Assembly (NCBI GenBank): GCA_014529385.2
Contig: CM043959.1
Location: 87,240,529 to 87,304,528, forward strand
Origin: Adiantum capillus-veneris
Taxonomy: Eukaryota > Streptophyta > Polypodiopsida > Polypodiales > Pteridaceae
Reading direction: 5' to 3'
Length of the DNA: 64,000 nt
Of this stretch, positions 11,656 to 23,289 are shown in pieces (the stretch's first letter is position 1; each line of letters opens with the position of its first letter). The translations under genes and the position numbers were made by a program. The notes under the pieces were generated by a model that made no database searches, was not told the origin of the DNA, and worked only from the letters and a program-made list of their open reading frames with translations.

Positions 11656-12937
11656 TACGTATAGCTCAAGAAATCAGTGTGCCAAAGCATCCAAACGGTA
11701 TAATCAAGCAAAGAGCACATAAATTACAAAATCTGCTATTTAGAAACATCAACAAGAAACCTTGACCACAGAAACCCTTGAGTTAACTACTCAAGATCCA
11801 ACTCTTGCATCGCATACTGATTTGAATTGCATTGACCTTCAACGCATGATAGAGCCAACCAGAGCTATGCATAGACACGATTGTTTAACCCATGCACACA
11901 GTTGTCTCAGAGTACTCCATTTAGGAGAGGTGGAGGGAAACTTCATTAATTAAGAGCAATGTTTGAAAAGGGAGGAAAAAGTTAAATGTTAACGTGTGGA
12001 TTTTTGCAAAATTACCTAACAATGTCTTTAAAAATCGTCAACGGGGGAATTTCAACTAATGACATCTCCTCGATGATTGTAAATAGTGTATATACTATCA
12101 GAAATTATATCAAAAAATAGTATTTTTTGCTTTTTTTGTTAATTTTTTTTGTATTGGAGCTTAAAAGTGGAGAAATCCACCAAAAAGTAATAAAATAGTG
12201 TTTTTCAATGGATTTTCTTATTTGTTGATCTTTCAATTTTCTTTTTTAGTATATTTTATTATTTTCTTTGATTTTTTCAATAAACAAGTCAAAAAATTAA
12301 TGATAAATATCAAATTAGCTCAGATGGAGACACTGAGGATACGCTTATGATCAAAAGAACAAGACAGACAGGCATAAAAAATTTCAATCAAACAACAAAC
12401 AGAAGCTGGAGGCCTAAATTAGGCCACCGCCAGGACCTGTTTTTGTAAATTCTTGCAGAATGAGCTAACAGAGTCCGATTGAGAAAATTTCGAGTTTAAC
12501 GTAGATTTCACGGCCTACTAGGACTAACAGGGGAATCGGGGGAAAAGAAGTTTGAGAAGTCCGAGTATAGATATCTTAGGTATCCCAAAATCACCTCATT
12601 TCCACTAGTCAGTCTTGGAGAAGAGAGCTCTCTACCTTCTTCACGGGCAATTTTCGGAGTCCACAACCGCCCATTTTCAGCGCCGTTTCACATGAGACAC
12701 GAGGGGTAAGTTCTAAACTCATCAAAGAACATTTCTATGCAATTGGGTAGCAGGTCTAGGCCCAAAAAAAAACCCTAGAATCCCAGCTGTGTACAGATTC
12801 CTAGAACACAAAAACGACCATAGCGACCTTTCAGCTCAACCGAATTCGACAAGACTTGTACTGTAGCATACCCCTAGATATTAGAACACTTCCATATCAT
12901 TAAATGACCATTTGGCAGATGTCGAGGGAGTCCCCAA
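11656..12937 (+). other. Untranslated spacer between pol and array 2 of element A
   Basis: No supported gene. The first 300 bases may be a decayed continuation of the W-x-P-K tail; a 63-codon open stretch lies at 11762-11953. At 12110-12290 the strand is very T-rich, and at 12445-12450 the sequence ttcttgcag resembles a splice acceptor. This could matter if ORF3 is expressed by splicing, but that is speculative. A short perfect inverted repeat, ggcctaaattaggcc, is at 12411-12425. Confidence 0.4.
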
Positions 12938-13970
12938 GTAAATAATCTAGGTTTTTGCAACATGCCAGAACTGAATTTTGACTCCACGGGCAGCTTATAG
13001 ACAAGGTCTATACACAATGTACATAGATGGTTTCAAGAAAAAAATCAAGGCAAGCTCTTTAATAGCAGGAAACAGCTCGAAGACTACAAAGCGTCAATTT
13101 TGACATATGAAGTCAAACTGACTCCGAATGAGGCCAAATTGAGTGAGCAGCATCAAGACTATGTAGCGGACAAGTCCATGGCTTCAACAATGACCAAACA
13201 ACTCTACACACCAAATGGTAGCAAAAACCGGTGATTTCAGAGTCGACAAGAGCACAAAGAGATGCTGACATGACCAAATCTTACCAAACTCATTTTAGGA
13301 CCTGTTTTAGATGTAATGAAGATGTGTAGGTCACAAAATTGTCTTTTCAAGCAAAAAATTCAACCGTTGCTGTAAATAATTGCGATTATTTACTTTTGTG
13401 CACAATTGGCTTGAAAATCATCATAATGGTTCATCTATCACTTGTATACATCTATCTCATGTCACATGCCAAATATAGACCCAAAAGATCAAGTAAATCG
13501 TAGATTTTGTCAAAAAATGCACTTAAAGCTCTTTAGTCTAAATTTTGAATTATTTGTCACATTTTTTGATCCAAAACCTTCCATATTTCACACAGAGGGT
13601 CTATAGCATGTCTAGAACCAATTTGCAAGAAAAAATGTTCAAATTGATGAAAATGTTAATAATTGCAATTATTTATATTTTTTGCCAGAATGAACCCAAA
13701 TTTCATATTTGATCTTATGGGACCACAATACATGATGTGACAAGCCCACCAATCAAGTTTGATCACATTTGGATCTCAAGAACCCAAAATCCCTTCATAT
13801 CTATTGTTTCACAATCTGAAGACTAAATCTGGCACCATTTCCACCCTGTATACTCAAATGAGCTCACACTTCACTCGGAGTATCTAAATCACATGTTCTT
13901 CAAGCCTGTGAAGTCAAAAGTGAAAAAATAGGAAAAAATTTCCCTTCTGTAAATAATCGTGATTATTTAC
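12938..13970 (+). repeat. Palindrome array 2, upstream of ORF3 in element A
   Basis: The same palindrome family as array 1 occurs at 13372-13393, 13655-13676 and 13949-13970, with a half-site at 12938-12947. Spacings are 434, 283 and 294 bp, close to three and two times about 145 bp. The centre varies (TTGCGA, TTGCAA, TCGTGA) while the outer arms stay, and the inter-palindrome sequence is related to that of the A2 array at 31899-32496. The array ends about 200 bp before ORF3, so each of the two long coding blocks of element A is preceded by such an array. Confidence 0.82.
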
Positions 13971-14164
13971 TTTGCTTGCAATTTTCGCTTGGATTGAATG
14001 GTTTTGATCTTTACATGTTTTTATGCATATATGCATGCTCCAAAATTGGTTTGAAGCAAAACGGATATCGATAATTTGCTAGCAATTCAGACACAGGGCA
14101 TGTCAGAGCGGTATTTGTGGAATTTTCTAACCTTGAAATTGTATTCTCCTAATAGGTGAATGCA

Positions 14165-17149
14165 AGCTGTTCAGAAAGCTAAGAAGAGAATGATCCAAAA
14201 AAAAGATGCAACAGTTGCCACCATATCAGTTGGAGCCGAGTACTGTGAAAACGGTCAAAGTAACCTACCTATCAAAAGAACATCTTGAGGAGCACAACAT
14301 CACAGCCTTCACCGGAAGATTCAAAAGTGAAGATGCAAATCAGGTAGAGTTGCAAATGCTACCTAAAGAAGTCTATCATATAGCAGCTAAGCCAGCAATG
14401 AAAGAAGCCAATAGGAGGTTAGGACTTTGGGAATTTTATGATCAAGAACCATGTGAAGTAGACTTTCGAAGAGCTTATGAGCTACTGTCAACAATCAAAG
14501 AGGATGGATCTTCCCAAATCATAGATCAGTAAGGGCAGAAGGTTGAAGTAGTCATTAACAAAGACATAGTGGCTGAAGCACTAAAGCTGCCCACTAAAGC
14601 TTCCCAAATCATAGATCAGTAAGGGCAGAAGGTTGAAGTAGTCATTAACAAAGACATAGTGGCTGAAGCACTAAAGCTGCCCACTGAAAGAATAACAATG
14701 AGAGCTCGAGATAGGAAAATAGCTGGAACATTCACAAAAATTACAGCTGCCATCGCCTTCTCCAATCTTATACTAAAGCAAGTAGAGGATCCCGCATGTC
14801 TATATCATCAACACTTCCACTTCCTTGCCAAGAATCACCAAGATACACTACCCCAAAATCATGCTAACGCAACCACCTTCACGCAGGTATTGAAGTCAAC
14901 AACAAGACAATCAATAGATCATGTTGAGTATGTGCTTACAACACTCAAGAGCACAAAGAAGGAAGGAAGAGTAACATACTTGGGAGCTTCGAAAGTTCTA
15001 ACCCGAATTGTATACCATGCCATTAGGATGGTTGATAACTTGCCACCATTCCCAAATCAGAACACGTGGATAATCACAGCTTAGCTCTCTCCATGAGCCA
15101 CTAGATCAAAGAAGAAAGGGATTTATAAATCAGATGAAGAGTCAACGGAAAGCTCACCTGAAGTGCATAGCAGTGAAGAGAGTTCGGACAATGAGGAAAA
15201 AAGAGCAAGGAGAGAAAATATGAAAAAATGGCAGTGACCACCCATCAGGAAGAACCTCAACAGAAAAAGAAAAGGTTCGAAAGAGAAAAATAAGCTTCCG
15301 AACGAAGTCGACAAGCTGCAGGACAGAACCCAGAATCATGGAGTCCAAGGGAACTCAAGGGTCCTAGAACCAAAAACTATGAGAAGAAGATCCAAAGGAC
15401 ATGCTAGAAAGGATGTATGCGGAGCCGAATCCCTGAAGATACAAGAGGCTTTAGAGGCGCAAAGAAAAGCCAGAGAAGAGTCGACTGCTCAACAAACACA
15501 ACAAGTAGAAGTTGGGAAACCACTAAAACACAACAGGAACAAGGGGCGATGTCTCCAAGATCACCCTCACCCAATACCGAACAAGAAGATCAACCTTCTC
15601 CTAGACCAAGCCCTTCACCCACTGACCAATCAGATGAAGGTGGGAATACAAAAGGAGATGAGAAAAAAGAGGAGGAAGCCAACCAAGAACAGCCCACGGA
15701 AACAACCAAAGATGAGGCTCTAGACCTTCCAAAGAGCCTCAAGCAGAATCTTCTTGGACCTTCTAAAGAGCATCAAGCAAAATCCAAAGAGTGGGAAACA
15801 ACGGATAAGGTGGTCATCCAAGTTAATGAATATGCAAAGATGATGCAACTAATGACGAAGAAAATACGAACAGCAGCTCTTAGCCACAATGCTAAAGCTC
15901 AAGAACTGGAAAAAGTGATTGATGCTCTCCAAGGTGAGCTTGAAGACAGGATGAATATTATTGAAAATCTTAAAAGCAAGGACCAACAGTTGGCCGAAGT
16001 AACAAATGAACTTATAAATACTACTCATTCAGTACAAAAGATCCAGGTACAGTTGAATGTAGCAAATGCTTCTTTGCAATACTGAGAATAGAGAATCAAT
16101 GACCAAGCAACATTTCTAAAGCAAATCAGGAAAAACCCAGCAGTAGCTTCACTCAAGGGGACTGATGAAGTTTACAAGACTTTAGAAAAGAGGAACAACG
16201 ACTTGGAACTTGAGTTGAAGCTGGAACAAGCACAAAGAAGGGACCTCGCCCTAATGCGTATACAAAGAGATAGAGGAATTAAATAGAGCCAATCAATTGC
16301 TGAGAGAAGGGAATGTGAAAACTCAGGAGGAGGCAGGTACATTTGAACAGCCAAATCTAGAGATACCATCAATCTCCTTCGCAAAAATGGAAACACAACC
16401 AACTGAAAGGGAGACATGAAGTTTTGAATTCCAAGTACCAATCACAGACAATGAACAAGTGCCAATGGTCTAGCTCTCTAAAGCTAAAGAATATGCACTT
16501 AAAGAGCAGATTGTTCATGAAGTGGATGCTGAATGGAAAGCGGCTATGGATTGGGAGTTGAGGGTTCTTCACTCTGTCGATGTAACGCATCTCACTCTTG
16601 ACCAAATTAATTCTCATTGGCATCAAATGTACTGCCTTATCCTTTGATAAAGGTGGAGGTATTGCAAGTAAAAGAAAGACTTTACAAGGATATGCAAGAA
16701 GAGGGATCAGATGCTCTCCACCCCAAATGGAGAAAAAAATGGCTCAATAAAAACTCAAGATATCTCATCTTACTTACAAGGGCACCGGTATCAATCCAGA
16801 AAGACCCAACATTCTGTCATGTATCAAGGGTAAGGACCTGGCAAGCAAATGAAGCACTGAAGAAGAAAAGGCCGACTTGGCTTAACTACCCAAAACTACG
16901 AGCTCTAGAGAAAGGACCGACAACTGAGGAATACACGGTGAAAACCCTAACGGGCACCATGAACTTCTTCAAGAGCCTCCTTGACCTCTCGTGTGCAATG
17001 CTATTTAAAATCTGCATAATGTTGCTCACATGTATACAAGTTTTTCATGAGCCTGAACAAGCAAGAGCCCCATGGATGTCCTTTTTAGAAGGTAACCAAG
17101 GCTTATGCTATGATTAGAGTGAGCAACCTTAAGAAGAATTCCTTTATGT
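14165..17149 (+). pseudogene. ORF3 of element A, 5' part (long extra ORF after pol)
   Basis: I do not recognise a characterised family with certainty. Together with 24442-24730 it matches the ORF3 of A2 throughout. The N-terminal globular region (14206-15084) includes ANRRLGLWEFYDQEPCEVDF, AYELLSTIKEDG and LPTERITMRARDRK. It faintly recalls plant transposon-associated domains found in large non-autonomous elements. A Pro/Glu/Ser-rich low-complexity stretch (15417-15760) follows, then a coiled coil (15790-16085; DALQGELEDR). Next comes a C-terminal region (16880-17117) with MNFFKSLLDLSCAML and CHV-type hydrophobic blocks. Stops include TAA near 14530 (duplicated at 14620), TAG near 15082 and others. 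Element C splits it after 17149. Confidence 0.65.
14510..14689 (+). repeat. 90-bp tandem duplication inside ORF3
   Basis: Two adjacent 90-bp units, 14510-14599 and 14600-14689, are nearly identical and begin cttcccaaatcatagatcag. The unit is 30 codons, so the frame is unchanged, but each unit carries the same TAA. The stop therefore arose before the duplication. The A2 copy has a single unit with a sense codon there. Confidence 0.9.
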
Positions 17150-18092
17150 TGTCAGGAGTTTTTTGGACCAAGGAATTGCGCATATGTACATATACATGCA
17201 TGGTGCATCAAATAAAGAATTGCCCATTTTGCAGAGCCAGGTGGTTACGTGGGGCCCACATGTGTACAGGTAGGACAGCATGTACATAGTGCATCGATTT
17301 TCACTATCACCAGTACCAGTATGTTTTTTCTACAATAATGAGGAGTTTATAGCGCGTAAAACTTCTCGAGGAAGCTATCCGCGGGCCGACGACATGAGGT
17401 AAGCAGGTGCGTCAGATGGCATCTAGTGGCGTCAGGAGGGCGAACGGGGTCAATATTTGAACGTGGATGAGTACGGACACAACGTGGGTGTTTCCTTGTG
17501 ATGATTATGGAGAAAGGTCATCATGAGGACCACTTTTTGGGGCCACTTCACGTGGTGGCGAGATGCATTATTGGAAAAAAGCTGAGTGCCAGGTGTGCGA
17601 ATGATGCAAAAAGGTGACAACTATGCACTGCGAGGTCAGTTTTTGGCCTGTTCGCGGTGCGTTTGAGGTCATCTAAAAGGCCAAGGGTGCCCAACTAATA
17701 AAGCTAAGTGTGGGAATTGAAAAACAGAGAGAAGACCAGAAAAAACGTGGAGAAGAGAGGAGGAACAGCCGCAGGTGTGTTTTTGCTCATTTTGGAGCCT
17801 GTTTTGGCCGTAAACTGCTCATCCGAGGTCGGATTTGAGCACTTTGACATTGTAGCCTGGGGTTTTGGGCCGTTCCGGATGCGATGGCACTGTCCATTTT
17901 TCCAAATTCCTCCCTCTTTTTCTGCTTTTTTGGCTGTGTAAGTTTCTCCTATGAGCAAAGTTTCTGCTCCTGTTTGTGATTGTATCTGGCTTATTTTACC
18001 CATACTGTGTGAGCTATTTGCCCCATTGGTGTTGGCCCAAGCTCATTTGTATCTAAACATCAGAAATTATCCTCTTTTGAGCTGAGTTTTTT

Positions 18093-18128
<36 letters not shown>

Positions 18129-18309
18129 AGTGGAGTGGGCAAGTGGATAGTCTCTCTCCTCTCACTCCAGAGGTGTGTTCCCTGTCTCGGCCAGGTGTGT
18201 TGTCTAAGCCGAGTGGTACCCCATAGTGTGTGTGTGTGTGTGTATCTTCCCAAGAGTGTGTGTGTCGGGTCGTTATAGAGGCCTTCTGTGTGTTTTCATC
18301 CCGCTCACA
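17150..18309 (+). repeat. 5' LTR of element C
   Basis: The LTR is 1160 bp, starts TGTCAGGAGTTTTTTGG and ends CCCGCTCACA. It matches 23290-24437 along its whole length. It holds two GT microsatellites, at 18095-18127 and about 18228-18243. The element's own promoter should lie in this LTR, but I see no convincing TATA box. Confidence 0.9.
18095..18127. repeat. (GT)n microsatellite in the LTR of C
   Basis: About 16 GT units. The equivalent tract in the 3' LTR (about 24236-24258) is shorter, so it changed length after insertion. Short ORFs of Cys-Val or His-Thr repeats around it are artefacts. Confidence 0.95.
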
Positions 18310-18315
18310 TTCTTT

Positions 18316-18333
18316 TGGCGCCCCCACCGAGGA
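18316..18333 (+). promoter_or_regulatory. Primer-binding site of element C
   Basis: TGGCGCCCCCACCGAGGA starts six bases after the LTR end. It keeps the TGGCGCC start seen in tRNA-Asp-type plant primer sites but differs in the middle, so the primer tRNA identity is uncertain. Confidence 0.6.
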
Positions 18334-18369
18334 TCTTCTTCGAGTACCTTCTGCTTCGAGCTTCGGGAT

Positions 18370-18460
18370 TATAGGTTGCAGGTTGCAGATTACAGGTTAC
18401 AGGTTACAGGTGACAGGGACAGGTACAGGTACAGGTGATTCACACAGGTACAGGTAGCTG
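18370..18460 (+). repeat. Short tandem repeat (ttacagg / tacagg) in the leader of C
   Basis: Six- to eight-base units of the type ggttacaggttacagg and ggtacaggtacagg run for about 90 bp just downstream of the PBS. The remaining leader to 19340 contains no ORF I can support. A block at 18682-18741 is shared with the leader of copia element G. Confidence 0.8.
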
Positions 18461-18681
18461 GAGTACAGTGGTATACTAGCAGTGATGTCACTTGCAGTTG
18501 TTGTGGGAATGCATCACTTGGCGCCTATTTGAGCGCATTGTCTGCTGGATTGTACGTTACTTGTGGAAACTGCCATTGTACGCATTTGTGGAGCCATACT
18601 TGGTTGTATTTGGCAGTCCCAGCCATTTCTGAGACTTGACTATATGCGATTTGCATTAGCCTTGGTGTGAGGGTCGATAGC

Positions 18682-18741
18682 GTGAGGTTTTTATTGAGCT
18701 GGGGGATTCTCAAATGTGGAGATCCTTTCGGTGATACAGGT
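18682..18741 (+). repeat. Leader block shared with copia element G
   Basis: This 60-bp segment matches the reverse complement of 61705-61763 at about 57 of 60 positions, including tattgagctgggggattctc and gatcctttcggtgatacagg. Weaker similarity continues on both sides. It sits between PBS and gag in both elements, although C is gypsy-like and G is copia. Confidence 0.85.
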
Positions 18742-19340
18742 AGCTGGAGCACCCTTTTTGTGACCTCGCCATAGGCTATGTACTAGTGATTCCTATTTGA
18801 TGCTCGGGTTCTATTGTTGACAATTTATGCATACATATATGGTCTATATTATGGGTTCACACTGCTCTACTTCTGGGGAAACTCTGCCAAAAATTTTTCG
18901 AGTTGTGATGGCTGGTTTTTTGGTCTTTTGAGCCATTTATGTTGTTATGCTGCTGAAATTTTGGCAAAATCAGAGGATAAGACAGGTGTGCTTTCTCGGG
19001 AGCTGCATGGTTGACTTTAATGGATGATCAAAATGGCCCTCAATTCACTCCTTTTCATTTAACTCAAAGAATTCAGATTAATGTTCATGTGTCCAGGAAG
19101 ATCTTTTTCCAGCAGCGCATAGTCTTTATGTTTGGGCCAAGAAGATTGAGAGAGATCCTGGAATGTCCTTTGCCTGTTGTCATTCCAATGATTAACTATG
19201 AAAACTCATTTGATGTGCATGTGTTTGTCCTTATCTAAAGCTGAGCTCCATTGAAGTTTCTGGGGATTGGGTAGTCAAAAGTTTTGGGTTCTTGCACGTG
19301 TGTTCGAAGGGGTTCTCAAAGCATTGTAACTTGGGTAGCC

Positions 19341-22300
19341 ATGGCTTTCTCTTATCCGGAATTTCATGGAAGAAGTGATGAAGATGTGGAAGAATTTTTG
19401 GAAAAGATGGAGGTTGCCTGCATTAGCAACCAGATTCATGACCCTACACAAATGTTACGCCTTCTCCAAATTTGTTTGAAGAGTGATGCACGAGTTTGGT
19501 CTAAAGCATTTGAAGAGGAGTTGCGTGTGGCTGATCCACCTGTAAGGTTGAGTTGGGACAATCTACGACATGGGTTGGAAGTGGAGTTTGTGAAGATAGA
19601 AGATCCTGACAAAGTGTGGCAAGAAGTACAGGCTTTGGTGCAAAAGGAAGGTGAGCCAGTAGATGCGTACATACGTAAGTTTTCATTGGCATGGGAGCGA
19701 ATGTGCAAGGATTTAGCACCACAGGTACCCCCGCCTGACATGATGAAGAAGGACAGGTTCTTGGCTGGTCTTTGGGAGAATATACGTTGGAGAGTGGAGC
19801 TAAAGAAGCCTAGGACATATGAGGATGCACTAGAGGTAGCAAGGAACAAAGAGTGGAAGCTGAGAAAAATGAGCCAGTTAGGGGTGGAGTCTTTGCCAAT
19901 GAGGTCTGAATTTCAGCCTATAGAGTCTTTACAAGGGCGCATGTCAGGGGTTCATCATGAACCAGTAGTTCCTGTTACTACTCAGGTTATGCCAGCAGTG
20001 GTCACTACAGCAGTGCAAGATGTCATAATAATCAATATCTAATTCTCCTAAATGATTTTCTCATATTAAACTGATCATTTAATGTGGGGAAGTGCCAAGG
20101 GAGAAAAAGCTAGAATATTGGTTAAGTTAGCAGACCGGCCACAGTAGGGATCCAAAGGAGGGAAAATAGGGATCCAAAGGGGGGGCCATCTGCAAAAGAG
20201 CCATGTGAAACAATGGGCCAAAAAGACCCTAAGGTTCAGCCCATTAAGACTTCCAAAATGCTAAGGTTCCAAAATTCAAAGGTTGTGTCCAAAGGTCAAC
20301 CCTAGGGAAAATTGGATGCTTAGTGAGTGCCCTAAAAGTCTTTGCATATCCCTACATGGGAGGGGGCGAGCCCCAAAGCTAGGGGATGAGAGAGAAAGCC
20401 ACACACACACACACAGGCTCCCTTTACACAAAGGGAATGAGGGACACATGTCAGCTCCCTAGGCCAGATGCCCACAAGGTGTGCCCAATTCCTATTGGAA
20501 GACCCTTGAAGTGGACCAATGAGAATTAAGCTAGAGTAAATCTAGTTTAATTAATTTACAAACATTTAATAAAAGAAACCAATAAGAATTAAGTGTCCTA
20601 GAAGACTATTGGGCAGTCTCCCAAGGGGTCCAATGAGCATTCAGGAGCCCCATGGCTTGCCTGATTCCTATTGGCCAGGAGGCAAAGGGGTCCAATGAGA
20701 GTTTAGTTTAATTATTTAATTACCTAAAGCTCTCACAAAAGGGGAAAGGGGGACACATGTCAGAAGGCTATCACTTATGCTGCTTAATCCCTATTGGCTT
20801 GACCTGGGGAGGTCCAATGAGGCAAAAGCCAGACTTACTTAGCAGCTAGGGCTCGCCCAAGAGAGGGGGGGGGCTGATTTTTGCTTGGCATTCACACACA
20901 CACTCTCACACTTGACCATGTGTGAAGGGAAAATACTCTATCTCCTCCCAAGCTTTAATGGAGAGCTCATCACCTACTCCAAGCTTGTGAGATAGAAGCC
21001 TACATCAACACTCTCTTGGCATGTGGATGCAAATCCAACCAAGAGCCAAGCTTCAATGCATGCTCATCTTCTCTACCAAGCTAATTACTAAGCTAAGCTA
21101 TGCTAATATGAGTGATTATGTGAGGAGATGTACTTCTTTCTCGTAAGATACTTCTTTTTCCTCTCAATCTACTCTCATACCCTGCTAGCTCTCACCATCT
21201 TCGAAGGTGTGTGAGGTCTTGGGTCTGAGAACGGGGATAATTCAAGTTGTGTTTGATTAAGTGTTTTGCTTGGTGTATGAAGCTTCCATCTTCATTGCAC
21301 TAGCTAGTCTTGAAGGAACACAAAGAATTGTATTGTACAATGTCTCTCTTGATGGGAGAAACCATAATACAAAGCCTTTTGGAGGGGGGACCGGCTCCAT
21401 GCAAATCCGGTCCTCAACTGTTGTCAATAGCTTAATTGCTCTCTCTTTTGAAAGTATTGTCGATGCTATCTAACTAGGTGTTATGCTTTTTGTTGCTCTC
21501 TCCACCCAAGCACTCTTGTAATTCTCATTAGGAATCAACTCTAATGAAATGCCCACTATGTTCATGCTAAATTCCGCTACACAAAAGATTTTAGGCCATT
21601 AAATGTTACAGCAAGATGATGGGCTAAGGCAAGACATGAGGCAAATGGTAGATTTGATGAAGAATCTCAGCCTAAACATGCTAGGTCAAGTGGGAAATAA
21701 TCGAGGTCGAGGGAGGTTTGCAAATCAGCCAGGAGGTGAAGAAAGGCCTAGGAATGGTGTTGGACAAAGCAATGGTAGGTTTTGGAGGCAGACGCCCACA
21801 TGTTATAATTGTGGAGAGTTGGGTCACATCAGCCCGCAATGTGATAAGCCACCAAGGATGGGGGGAGACATGTATCCATTGCCAAGACAGGTGCTAACTA
21901 GGTCAAATGATTATGGCATCAAAATTAAGGGAGACGAAGGAACCAGTGGACTGACCCAGGAGGAAAAGGGAAAGACAAAAGTGCTAAGTGTAGTCACCTT
22001 GGAGAAGGCATCAAAGCTAGAGGATACATTAGTGATGCCTATTGGGAAGAGGACCACAGAGGATAAGGAAGGAAGAAGTGCCCCAAGTCCTAGTAAGAAG
22101 ACAGGAAAGAGCCATGAAGGCGAGGATGTCAAGGCCAAGAGGAAAAGGAGAGCTCGTCGAAAGTTTCATGTTTCAGATTTTCCACTAGGGGATGGGCAAT
22201 TAAGCTATGACTTGAAGGAGGATCTGACGAGCAGGAAGGCAGATGTTACTTTTGGGCAGCTTATAGAGATGGTGCCTAAGCTAAAGCGACAGTGGAAGAG

Positions 22301-23251
22301 GATGGTTAACCCAATGGAGAAAGAGCCAGAGAGAGGTTCAGTGAAGGTGTTGGCAATGGACGAGCTACCAGACATTTGTCCAATAGTAGATGTGTGGCAT
22401 AAAAGTAAAAATTTGGGACAAGGTTATGTGGATGGCGGAGCCCAAATATGCGTCATAACACACTCATGCGTTGAGAAGATGGTTCTCACAGTGGCTGGGG
22501 TGTCAGGTTTTCGGTCAGATTGGCAAACCATCAAAAAGTAAAATGCTTAGGTGTTGTAAAGAGCTTAGAAGTGGAGGCATATGATGCAAAGGCAGTGGTT
22601 GATTTTCATGTGATGCCAGCAGGGTTGGGAGCATATCCTATTATACTGGGAAGACCATGGTTACGTGCAGTGGGAGCTGTTCAAGATTGGCGACATGGTA
22701 CGATTAGCCTCTATGGAAAGACAGGTACCAAGAAGCTTTATAATATGGACACAAGGAAACGATTAGAGGAGATTTATGAAGATGAGGATGAGTCTAGTGA
22801 TGAACTATATTCCACGGTGACAGATGAGGACAGTGATAGCACTACCAACAGTGATGAGGATGCTGATGTTGCATTTCTTTTGATGGACAAAGAAATCCAG
22901 GAGTTTGGTTTAGTTGCATTTGCGAATGAGTTTGAAGATGAAAGTGAAGGGCCTTATGAAGTGATTGAAGGGTTGATGCAAACCAAGGTTGAGTTGTCAA
23001 AGAAGCAGGAATTGATGACACAAATGATTAGTGGAGACCTCTCAGCTATGGAGAAGGAGGTATATTTGCACATGCCGGTCTATGCCAAAGTAATTGATGG
23101 TTTTCTTGATGCAAAGTTGATATATGGCATCTCTATAGGTTTTCCTTGGAAACCAGGTGGAACCTTGATTAAGCTTTTGATGCAAGGAATGCCAAGTGTT
23201 TTTGTGTGGGATCCAGGCGGCGAGTCTCATATCTCTTGTTGCTGCTGCTGA
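19341..23251 (+). pseudogene. gag-pro: gag-protease polyprotein of element C, split by a solo LTR
   Basis: The start ATG at 19341 opens with MAFSYPEFHGRSDEDVEEFL, the typical beginning of a plant gypsy gag core. That core runs to about 19880 (EPVDAYIRKFSLAWERM). At 20020 the solo LTR of D interrupts, and the frame resumes at 21617 (DDGLRQDMRQ). The nucleocapsid has a zinc knuckle, CX2CX4HX4C (CYNCGELGHISPQC), near 21800. The protease has D-G-G at 22431-22439 (YVDGGAQICVI) and IILGRPWLRAVGAVQDW near 22640. A one-base frameshift lies near 22510. The frame then runs through an acidic linker to TGA at 23249-23251, 38 bp before the 3' LTR. No RT or integrase follows. D-G-G in place of D-S/T-G is also found in other plant gypsy gag-pro proteins. 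Confidence 0.85.
20021..21610 (+). mobile_element. Solo LTR of copia family D inside the gag of C
   Basis: The 1590-bp segment starts TGTCATAATAATC and ends TTACA, flanked by the direct repeat gcaaga (20015-20020 and 21611-21616). Removing it with one repeat restores the gag frame exactly (TAVQD then DGLRQ). The reverse strand of 54955-56569 is a second copy, there followed by an initiator-Met PBS, which proves this is an LTR. With no internal region it is a solo LTR, presumably left by recombination between the two LTRs. Small ORFs inside it (for example 21261-21473) are not considered real. Confidence 0.9.
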
Positions 23252-23270
23252 GCATGAATGCTCTAGCAGG

Positions 23271-23289
23271 CTAGGGGATGGGCAAATTA
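23271..23289 (+). promoter_or_regulatory. Polypurine tract of element C
   Basis: The purine-rich aggggatgggcaaatta segment lies directly before the 3' LTR start at 23290. This is the usual site that primes plus-strand DNA. It is less pure than most PPTs. Confidence 0.65.

Noticed and set aside
12411..12425. 15-base inverted repeat ggcctaaattaggcc
   Set aside because: Single occurrence, short, and not repeated in A2 or E; likely chance.
18053..18457. ORFs of Thr-His or Cys-Val repeats near 18053-18457 and 24192-24603
   Set aside because: They are translations of GT/CA microsatellites inside the LTRs of element C. The part after 24441 is ORF3 in another frame.
19436..19849. 137-codon minus-strand ORF
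   Set aside because: Shadow of the gag of element C; no independent motif.
20021..21610. Solo LTR D as an intron in the C gag
   Set aside because: It ends in TG...CA rather than GT...AG, is flanked by a 6-bp direct repeat, and a second copy is followed by a copia PBS.
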